Shown piece after piece: positions 34,446 through 42,096 of a stretch of 64,000 nt of DNA. The DNA is from Nitratidesulfovibrio sp. (GTDB lineage: Bacteria; Desulfobacterota; Desulfovibrionia; Desulfovibrionales; Desulfovibrionaceae). A program made the translations under genes and the position numbers. The notes under the pieces are model-generated. The model ran no database searches. It was not told where the DNA came from and was given only the letters and a program-made list of their open reading frames with translations. The stretch lies in assembly GCF_040373385.1 (NCBI RefSeq), contig NZ_JBDXXH010000004.1:301952-365951 (forward strand). The letters are read 5' to 3'. Position 1 is the first letter of the stretch. Every line of letters begins with the position of its first letter.

Positions 34446-37400
34446 CTATACCTTGACCACGTTGACCATGAACGCCTTGTACTCAGGCGTCATGGCGTTG
34501 GCGTCGCCCACCGTGGGAGTGAGCAGGTTGGCACTGTCGCCGTTGCCTTCGGGGAAGCGCCATCCGTAGTTGTACGGCATGCCCACCTGATGCAGCGTCT
34601 TGCCGTTGACCAGGAAGGGGCGGAAGCGCGGCGTGACCATGGCCACGCACTCCAGCTTGCCGCGTGCGGATTCCACGCGCACCTTGTCGCCGTTCTTGAT
34701 GCCCTTTTCCTTGGCCAGTTCCTCGCTCATCTCCACGTATGCCTGGGGCATGGCCTCGGTAAGCCACGTCTGCCAGCGGGTGAAGGCACCGGTGCACCAG
34801 TGCTCGGTGGACGAATAGGTGGTCATGACGATGGGGAAGCGCGCGTCGGCGCTGGCCACCATGTCCTTGTCGCTGTTGTACAGCAGGATGGCGGGGTTGT
34901 TCTGTTGCGTTGACATCAGGTTCTTGGCCAGTGGGCTTTCCAGCGGCTCGTAGTGTTCCGGGAAGGGGCCGTCGCCAAGGCCCGGCCCGAACAGGGAACT
35001 GACCCCGTCGGGCTTCATGATGAACGGCAGCTTGCCGCCTTCCGCCGCCAGCGGCGGCGGGGCGCCATCGGGCACGTCGCCCACCCACTTGCCGTCCTTC
35101 CATTCCAGCACGGCGCGCTTGGGGTTGTAGGGCTTGCCGCTGGGGTCGCACGAAGCGCGGTTGTACAGCACCCGGCGGTTCACCGGCCAGGCGAACGACC
35201 ATTCCGGGTACAGGCCGAGGCCCGTGGGGTCTGCCTTGCCGCGCCGCTGCATCAGGTTCTTGCCGTCCTGGGCAAAGCTGCCCGCGCAGATCCAGTTGCC
35301 CGACGAGGTGGAGCCATCGGCCTGCAACAGGGCAAAGGAGGGCACGCAGTCGCCCTTCTTGTACTGCTTGCCGCCGATTTCTACGTCGGCCAGGAAGTAG
35401 CCGTTGATCAGCTTGGCCACCTTCTCCGCGTCGTAGCCGCCCTTTTCGGCCAGACCGTCGGAGGTCATGTTCAGGATGGGATCGGGGAAGGTGCCGCCTT
35501 CCTTCTGGTACAGTTCCTTCAGCTTGTTCTGGATGCGGATGATGGCTTCACCCGCGTAGATGCAGTCGCCGGGGGCCTTGGTGGCCTCGTAGCGCCACTG
35601 AATCCAGCGGCCACTGTTGGTCTGGCTGCCGGCCTTCTCGACGGAGGCGGAGGCGGGCAGCAGGAAGACCTCGGTCTTGACCTTGGCGGGGTCCATGCCC
35701 GGCCCCTTCCAGAACGAGGCCGTCTCGTTGTCGAAGATGTTCAGGTGCACCATCCAGTCCAGCTTGGCGAAGGCGGCGCGCACCTTGTTCGAGTTGGGGA
35801 TGCTGCACGCGGGGTTCTGGCCGAACACGGTCATGCCCCTGATCTTGCCGGCGTACATCACGTCGAACAGGGTCATGACCGAGTAGTCCTTGCCGTCCTC
35901 TGCCTTGGGCACCCAGGCGTAGCCGAATTCGTTGTCCTTGGTGGCGGCATCGCCGTACCACGACTTCAGCAGGCTGACCGCGTACTTGCCGTAGTTGGAC
36001 TGCCAGTTGACGGATTTGGCTTCCGTGGTCGCGGGGGTGATCTTCTTGATGTACGATTCCAGCGTCTGCTGCGAGGCGCGCGGGGCCGAAAGGTAGCCCG
36101 GCAGGTAGTGGTACAGCAGCGCGTGGTCGGTGGACCCCTGCACGTTGGGTTCGCCGCGCAGCGCGTTGACGCCGCCGCCGCACACCCCGATGTTGCCCAG
36201 CAATAGCTGGACGATGGCCAGGGCGCGGATGTTCTGCACGCCCACGGTGTGGTGGGTCTGCCCCAGGGCGTACATGACGGTGCCCGCACGGTCCTTGGTG
36301 CCGGTGGACGAGAACATCTCGTACACGGTCTTCAGGTCCTTTTCGGGCGTGCCGGTGATGGAAGAGACCTTCTTCAGGTCGTAGCGGGCGTAGTGCGCCT
36401 TCAGCAGCTGGTAGACGCAGCGGGGGTTCTTCAGCGTCTCGTCGCGCAGGATGATGCCGCCCGCATCCTTCTGGTAGGTCCAGGTGGACTTGTCGTAGCC
36501 ACGCTTGTCCGCGTCGTACCCGCTGAACAGCCCGTCCTTGAAGCCGAACTTGCCGTCCACCAGGAACGGGGCATTGGTGTAGTTGACCACGTAGTCGTGG
36601 AATATCTTGTTGTTGTCGATGATGTACTTGATCATCCCGCCCAGGAAGGCGATGTCCGTGCCCGAGCGCAGGGGGGCGTAGAAATCGGCCTTGGACGAGG
36701 TCCGCGTGAAGCGCGGGTCAACGTGGATCAGCTTGGCGCCCCTTTCCTTGGCGCGCATCACCCACTTGAAGGAGATGGGGTGGTTTTCGGCAGCGTTGCT
36801 GCCCTGAATGAGAATGCAATCACTGTGCTGGATGTCGATCCAGTGATTGGTCATCGCGCCGCGTCCGAACGACTCTGCCAGAGCCGGTACGGTGGGGCCG
36901 TGTCAGACCCGGGCCTGGTGATCGATGTACACCAGGCCGAGAGACCGCGCCCAGGCGGTGATGCTCCAGCATTCCTCGTTGTCCAGGTTGGAACTGCCCA
37001 TGTGGGCCAGCGTTTCCACCCGGTTGACCACCTGGCCCGCCGCGTTCTTGGTGATGAAGGACTTGTCGCGCTCTTCCTTCATCAGCCGGGCTATGCGGTC
37101 GATGGCCCAGTCCCAGTTCTTTTCTTCCCACTTGTCCGAGTTGGGGGCGCGGTACAACACCTTGGTCAGGCGGTGTTCGTTGGCCTCGGTGGTCTGGAAG
37201 ATGCCCGCACCCTTGGCGCACAGCGAACCTTCGCTCACCGGGTGCTCGGGGTCGCCCTCGATGTTGATGATCTTGCCGGTCTTCTCGTCGGTGGCGCAGA
37301 TCAGGCCGCACCCCACGGAACAGTAACAGCAGACCGACATGGTCTGCCTGGCCGTCTTCAGGCGGTCGATCTTCTTGATCTCGTCCGCCCACGCCTCGAT

Positions 37401-37484
37401 GGGCACGAGATCGACGCCCAGCCCGCACAGGGCGACACCCGCCCCAAGCACGCAGGACATCTTCAGGAATTGGCGTCTTCGCAT
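34446..37484 (-). CDS. fdhA: Formate dehydrogenase catalytic subunit 3, selenoprotein
   Basis: A 1012-residue selenoprotein read through TGA (complement of 36903-36905) at residue 194: HQARV-Sec-HGPTVPALAESFG. The Tat signal is MRRRQFLKMS. [4Fe-4S] ligands are C52, C55, C59 and C89, with an additional Cys at position 53. AAGGAGG lies upstream of the ATG at 37484. The protein is clearly diverged from FdhA1 and FdhA2 outside the active-site regions. Together with FdhB3 and probably FdhE3 it forms an FdhAB-type periplasmic enzyme. The upstream region shares a 33-bp motif with fdhA2. Confidence 0.95.
36859..36905 (-). promoter_or_regulatory. Bacterial SECIS element in fdhA3
   Basis: Following the in-frame UGA, ACCGUACCGGCUCUGGCAG can form a short stem-loop with the same GGCUCU loop as in fdhA2. 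The identity between fdhA2 and fdhA3 is highest just here (CGGCTCTGGCAGAGTCGTTC) despite third-base freedom elsewhere. Confidence 0.75.
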
Positions 37485-37651
37485 TCCGGCAACCTCCTTG
37501 GATCAAGCTGCGCGGTCCGGCCCCGTCGCGCCGGTTCGCACCCCTGGCGGGGGCTGGCTGCGGCGGACCATGCGCCGTGTCCGCATGGTGAGTTTGGGGC
37601 AAGCGTAGCAGGTCTGTGCAGGGAGGTAATGATAAGTTCAATGAATTCAGC

Positions 37652-37684
37652 GGTTATGCGTAGCATATGCGCGTACTTTGGCAC
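37652..37684 (-). promoter_or_regulatory. 33-bp motif shared by both selenoprotein FDH operons (fdhA3 copy)
   Basis: Counterpart of 32103-32135, ~170 bp upstream of the fdhA3 ATG. Conserved blocks on the plus strand are GGTTA, AGCATATGCGC, CTTTG and CAC. The 602-bp divergent region 37485-38086 in which it lies is AT-rich at its centre and contains no recognised gene. Confidence 0.55.
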
Positions 37685-37933
37685 ATGTTTCATGAGCATT
37701 ATGTTTGTTTTAGTTATATTTGGTTATTTTTACGGCAAAAATCATCAAAATTGGTGTTGTTTGGTCATTTCATGCCAAAGCAAGAGGTATTCCGACCCTG
37801 AACTGACGATCCCTATGCGGGTAAACGAGCGCTCACGGCATGTGAATGTGCACATACTCCGGTCTGTTATTCGCGGATTGAATAACCAGTCATCGCAACA
37901 TATCGTCATGCTTGAATTAACACGCGTTGTTCG

Positions 37934-37962
37934 TTGACCGTGACCTGCCAGGGCTGATACAT
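37934..37962 (+). promoter_or_regulatory. Possible sigma-70 promoter for the MoeA-like gene
   Basis: TTGACC and GATACA are separated by 16 bp, about 125 bp upstream of the MoeA-like start. The -10 match is modest. No better candidate was found in this region. Confidence 0.3.
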
Positions 37963-38086
37963 ATGCACACTAGGAGTGCCTGCATACCCAGTCCGGCCAT
38001 GCCCTTCTCTTTGCGTCCGAGAGGGCTCCACACACGACTGCGGCAACGCCGGAATGCTGCCTGTCCCTTCATGGGAGCAGAAGCAC

Positions 38087-39130
38087 ATGCAAGGTCACGA
38101 GCACGGTCTTTCCATCGTCCCGGTCCACGAGGCCGTGGGCATGATGTTGTGTCACGACATGACGCGCATCGTCCCCGGCGTCGAAAAGGGGCCGGGGTTC
38201 CGCAAGGGGCACATCATCGCCCCGGCGGACATCCCCCTCCTTCTGCAAATGGGGAAGGAGCACGTCTACGCCCTGCGCCTTGGCGCGGGCCAACTGCATG
38301 AAGACGATGCCGCCATGCGTCTGGCGCGCGCCGTCGGTGGTGCAGGCGTGGCCCCGGAAGCCAAATGCGAGGGGCGGGTCAACCTTGTCGCCGAACACGA
38401 CGGGCTGTTGCACGTCGATGTTCCCGCCCTTGGCCGACTGAATGGCCTGGGCGAACTTGCCGTGTCCACGCTGCACGGCCTGTGCGCGGTGCGTACGGGC
38501 CAGATGGTGGCGGGCATGCGCGTCATCCCTCTCATTGTCCACGAACAACTGCTGCACCAGGCCGAACGCGCCCTTGACGGTGCGCCGGTGGTTTCCGTGC
38601 TGCCCTTCCGCCGTGCCCGCGTTGGCATGGTGACCACAGGCAGCGAGGTGTTCCACGGTCGCATCAAGGACAAGTTCGGCCCCGTGGTGCGCCGCAAGTT
38701 CGCGGAACTCGGCAGCGAAGTGGTGCGTCAGGTGTTGGTGGCCGACGACCATGACGCCACGGCCCGGGCCATCCGCGAACTGGTGGGCGAAGGGGCGGAC
38801 ATGGTCGTCGTTACCGGCGGCATGTCCGTGGATCCCGACGACCAGACCCCGGCGGGCATCAGGGCCGCTGGGGCGCGCGTCGTCGCGTACGGAGCCCCGG
38901 TGCTGCCGGGCTCCATGTTCATGTTGGCGTATCTCGGCGAGGTGCCCGTCATGGGCCTTCCCGGGTGTGTCATGTATCACCGTGCGTCGATCTTCGACCT
39001 CGTGGCGCCCCGGCTGCTGGCCGGGCTTGCCGTCACGCGGGAGGACATCACCGCGCTCGGTCATGGCGGCCTGTGCCTCGGCTGCCAGGAATGCCGGTAT
39101 CCCGCCTGCCCCTTCGGCAAGGGCGCGTAG
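38087..39130 (+). CDS. MoeA-like molybdopterin-binding protein with Cys-rich tail
   Basis: A 347-residue protein whose C-terminal two-thirds is a MoaB/Mog (MoCF biosynthesis) domain: VGMVTTGSEVFHGRIKDKFG, VVVTGGMSVDPDDQTP and VLPGSMFMLAYLGEVPVMGLPG. The N-terminus resembles a shortened MoeA (VPVHEAVGMMLCHDMTRIVPG). MoeA catalyses molybdate insertion into adenylylated molybdopterin. The last residues, CLGCQECRYPACPFGKGA, contain four Cys spaced like a metal or iron-sulfur ligand set, unusual for MoeA. ATG at 38087 has GGGAG upstream. It lies 137 bp before mop and is probably part of its assembly machinery, perhaps making or delivering the molybdopterin cytosine dinucleotide form of the cofactor. 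Confidence 0.85.
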   Translation: MQGHEHGLSIVPVHEAVGMMLCHDMTRIVPGVEKGPGFRKGHIIAPADIPLLLQMGKEHVYALRLGAGQLHEDDAAMRLARAVGGAGVAPEAKCEGRVNLVAEHDGLLHVDVPALGRLNGLGELAVSTLHGLCAVRTGQMVAGMRVIPLIVHEQLLHQAERALDGAPVVSVLPFRRARVGMVTTGSEVFHGRIKDKFGPVVRRKFAELGSEVVRQVLVADDHDATARAIRELVGEGADMVVVTGGMSVDPDDQTPAGIRAAGARVVAYGAPVLPGSMFMLAYLGEVPVMGLPGCVMYHRASIFDLVAPRLLAGLAVTREDITALGHGGLCLGCQECRYPACPFGKGA

Positions 39131-39267
39131 CCCCGCCTTACAGGCAGGACGGGAGGGGCGGCGACCAGCCGCCCATGCAGGGAAGGGCGAACCATTCGCC
39201 CGCGACGGAAAGGGCGGCATGCCCGCCCGCGCAACATGCAACGGACAGCTCCACGGAGGCCAGGCTC

Positions 39268-41985
39268 ATGATCAACAAGCATTTCATCGTCAACGGCATA
39301 CCCCGCAACCTTGTCGTCGATCCGGAAGCGACGCTGGCGGACGTGCTGCGCGGCCAACTGCTGCTCACCGGCGTCAAGGTGGGCTGCGGCGAAGGCCAGT
39401 GCGGCGCGTGCAGCGTCATCCTTGACGGCAAGGTGGTGCGCTCGTGCGCGTACAAGATGCGCCGCCTGCCCGACGGGGCATCGGTGACCACCATCGAGGG
39501 CGTGGGCAGCCCCGACTGCCTGCACCCGCTGCAACTGGCGTGGACGGCCCACGGCGGCGCGCAGTGCGGCTTCTGCACGCCGGGCTTCATCGTTTCGGCC
39601 AGGCAGTTGCTGGAAGAAAACAAGAGCCCCAGCCGCGACGACGTGCGCGACTGGTTCCAGAAGCACCGCAACGTCTGCCGCTGCACTGGCTACAAGCCTC
39701 TGGTCGATGCGGTCATGGACGCCGCCAAGGTGCTGCGCGGCGAGATGAGCGCCGACGAACTCTGCTTCAAGATTCCCGCCGATGGCCGCATCTGGGGATC
39801 GAAGTACCCCCGCCCCTCCGCCATTGCCAAGGTAACGGGCACCTGCGACTACGGTGCGGACCTGGGTCTGAAGATGCCCTCCGATGCCCTGCACCTTGCG
39901 TTGGTGCAGGCGGACGTGTCGCACGCCAAAATCCTGTCCATCGACACCGCCGAAGCGCAGAAGATGCCCGGCGTGCACAGCGTGCTCACCCACAAGGACG
40001 TCAAGGGCAAGAACCGCATCACCGGCCTGATCACCTTCCCGTCCAACAAGGGCGACGGCTGGGACCGGCCCATCCTGTGCGACGAGAAGGTGTTCCAGTA
40101 CGGTGACGCACTGGCCATCGTCTGCGCCGACAGCGAAAAGCACGCCCGCGCCGCCGCCGAGAAGGTGAAGGTGCAGCTGGAAGAACTGCCCGCCTACATG
40201 AGCGCCCCGGCGGCCATGGCCGAAGACGCCATGGAAATCCACCCCGGCACGCCCAACGTGTACTTCATCCAGAACATCGCCAAGGGCGCGGATACCAAGC
40301 CCATCTTCGACGGGGCCGACGTGGTGGTGGAAGGCGACTACTACGTGAGTCGCCAGCCGCACCTGCCCATCGAGCCGGACGTGGGCTTTGCCTACACCGA
40401 CGGCGAAGGGCGCCTCGTCATCCATTCCAAGTCCATCGGCCTGCACCTGCATCTGTACATGATCGCCCCCGGCCTTGGCATCGAGCCGGAGAAGATCGTC
40501 ATGGTGCAGAACCCCACGGGCGGTACCTTCGGCTACAAGTTCAGCCCCACCATGGAAGCCCTGGTGGGTGTGGCGGCCATGGCCACGGGCCGCCCGGTGC
40601 ACCTGCGCTACAACTATCGCCAGCAGCAGAACTACACGGGCAAGCGCTCGCCGTTCTTCGTCAACGCGCGTTATGCCGCCGACAAGACCGGCAAGATCAA
40701 GGCCATGGAAACCGACTGGACCGTGGACCATGGCCCGTACTCCGAGTTCGGCGACCTTTTGACCCTGCGCGGTGCGCAGTTCGGGGGCGCGGGCTACGGC
40801 ATCGCCAACATCCGGGGCCAGGGCCGCACGGTGTGCACCAACCACGCCTGGGGGGCCGCCTTCCGCGGCTACGGCGCGCCGGAAATCGAGTTCCCGACCG
40901 AAGTGCTGATGGACGAACTGGCCGAAAAGATGGGCATGGACCCGCTGGAGCTGCGCTACATCAACGTGTACCGCAAGGGCGACACCAACCCCACCGGGCA
41001 GGACCCGGAAGTGTACAGCCTGCCGGAAATGATCGACATCCTGCGGCCCAAGTACAAGGCGGCACAGGAGGCAGCCAAGGCCGGTTCCACGGCGGCGGTC
41101 AAGAAGGGCGTGGGCGTTGCCGTGGGCGTGTACGGCTGCGGCCTTGACGGGCCGGACACCTCGGAAGCCGATGCCGAACTGAACCCCGACGGCACCGTGA
41201 CCATCTACAACTGCTGGGAAGACCACGGCCAGGGTGCGGACATGGGCAGCCTGGGCACCGCCCACGAGGCGCTGCGTCCGCTGGGCATCGCCCCGCAGAA
41301 CATCCGCCTGGTGCTCAACGACACCAGCAAGGCGCCCAACAGCGGCCCGGCGGGCGGCAGCCGGTCGCAGTACGTCACCGGCAACGCCGTGCGTGTGGCC
41401 TGCGAAAACCTTGTGGAAGCCATGCGCAAGCCCGGCGGTTTCCGCACCTACCAGGAGATGGTGGACGAAAAGATCGCCACCAAGCATCGCGGTGCGTGGA
41501 CGGCGGCGGGCACCCACTGCGATGAAAACGCGCAAGGCAAGCCCTTCACCTCCTACATGTACGGCGTGTTCATGGCCGAAGTGGCCGTGGAACTGGCCAC
41601 CGGCAAGACAACGGTGGACAAGCTGACCCTGGTGGCCGACATCGGCAAGGTCTGCAACAAGCTGGTCACCGACGGCCAGTTGTACGGCGGCCTGGCCCAG
41701 GGCGTGGGCCTGGCCCTGTCCGAAGACTACGAGGACCTCAAGAAGCACGCCACCATGGCGGGTGCGGGCGTTCCGTACATCAAGGACATTCCCGACAACA
41801 TCGAACTGATCTACGTGGAAACCCCGCGCGGCGACGGTCCGTTCGGCGCGTCGGGCGTGGGCGAACTGCCGCTCAGCGCACCGCACGCGTCCATCATCAA
41901 CGGCATCTACCATGCCTGCGGCGTGCGCATTCGCCACTTGCCCGCCCTGCCGGAAAAGGTGCTGGCGGGTCTGAAGGGCGCGTAG
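39268..41985 (+). CDS. mop: Aldehyde oxidoreductase (molybdenum hydroxylase, xanthine oxidase family)
   Basis: A 905-residue single-chain molybdenum hydroxylase nearly collinear with D. gigas aldehyde oxidoreductase (907 residues). The N-terminal plant-type [2Fe-2S] domain has CGEGQCGACSV. The second [2Fe-2S] domain has GGAQCGFCTPGF and CRCTGYKPLVDAV. The Mo-binding part includes QNPTGGTFGYKFSPT, AFRGYGAPEIEF and the catalytic Glu in GASGVGELPLSAPHA. It oxidises aldehydes to carboxylic acids in the cytosol, without the FAD domain of xanthine dehydrogenase, passing electrons to flavodoxin or ferredoxin. GGAGG lies upstream of the ATG. A terminator follows immediately. It is flanked by a MoeA-like gene and the putative maturation cluster. 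Confidence 0.96.
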   Translation: MINKHFIVNGIPRNLVVDPEATLADVLRGQLLLTGVKVGCGEGQCGACSVILDGKVVRSCAYKMRRLPDGASVTTIEGVGSPDCLHPLQLAWTAHGGAQCGFCTPGFIVSARQLLEENKSPSRDDVRDWFQKHRNVCRCTGYKPLVDAVMDAAKVLRGEMSADELCFKIPADGRIWGSKYPRPSAIAKVTGTCDYGADLGLKMPSDALHLALVQADVSHAKILSIDTAEAQKMPGVHSVLTHKDVKGKNRITGLITFPSNKGDGWDRPILCDEKVFQYGDALAIVCADSEKHARAAAEKVKVQLEELPAYMSAPAAMAEDAMEIHPGTPNVYFIQNIAKGADTKPIFDGADVVVEGDYYVSRQPHLPIEPDVGFAYTDGEGRLVIHSKSIGLHLHLYMIAPGLGIEPEKIVMVQNPTGGTFGYKFSPTMEALVGVAAMATGRPVHLRYNYRQQQNYTGKRSPFFVNARYAADKTGKIKAMETDWTVDHGPYSEFGDLLTLRGAQFGGAGYGIANIRGQGRTVCTNHAWGAAFRGYGAPEIEFPTEVLMDELAEKMGMDPLELRYINVYRKGDTNPTGQDPEVYSLPEMIDILRPKYKAAQEAAKAGSTAAVKKGVGVAVGVYGCGLDGPDTSEADAELNPDGTVTIYNCWEDHGQGADMGSLGTAHEALRPLGIAPQNIRLVLNDTSKAPNSGPAGGSRSQYVTGNAVRVACENLVEAMRKPGGFRTYQEMVDEKIATKHRGAWTAAGTHCDENAQGKPFTSYMYGVFMAEVAVELATGKTTVDKLTLVADIGKVCNKLVTDGQLYGGLAQGVGLALSEDYEDLKKHATMAGAGVPYIKDIPDNIELIYVETPRGDGPFGASGVGELPLSAPHASIINGIYHACGVRIRHLPALPEKVLAGLKGA

Positions 41986-41999
41986 TACCAAGAAACACG

Positions 42000-42037
42000 G
42001 CCCCGGGGTGGACGCGCTCCGCCCCGGGGCATCATTT
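42000..42037 (+). terminator. Rho-independent terminator after mop
   Basis: GCCCCGGGGTGGA pairs with TCCGCCCCGGGGC (13 bp with one G-U) around a CGCGC loop at 42000-42030, followed by ATCATTTTTC, 14 bp after the mop stop. Confidence 0.88.
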
Positions 42038-42096
42038 TTCGGGGCGTGGGGTTGTGTCGCACGCTCCGCCGCCTGGCCTGCAAGGGGAGGCACGGT

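Noticed and set aside
37960..38087. Molybdenum cofactor riboswitch in the leader of the MoeA-like gene
   Set aside because: Several short hairpins exist, but the conserved blocks of the known Moco RNA motif were not recognised.
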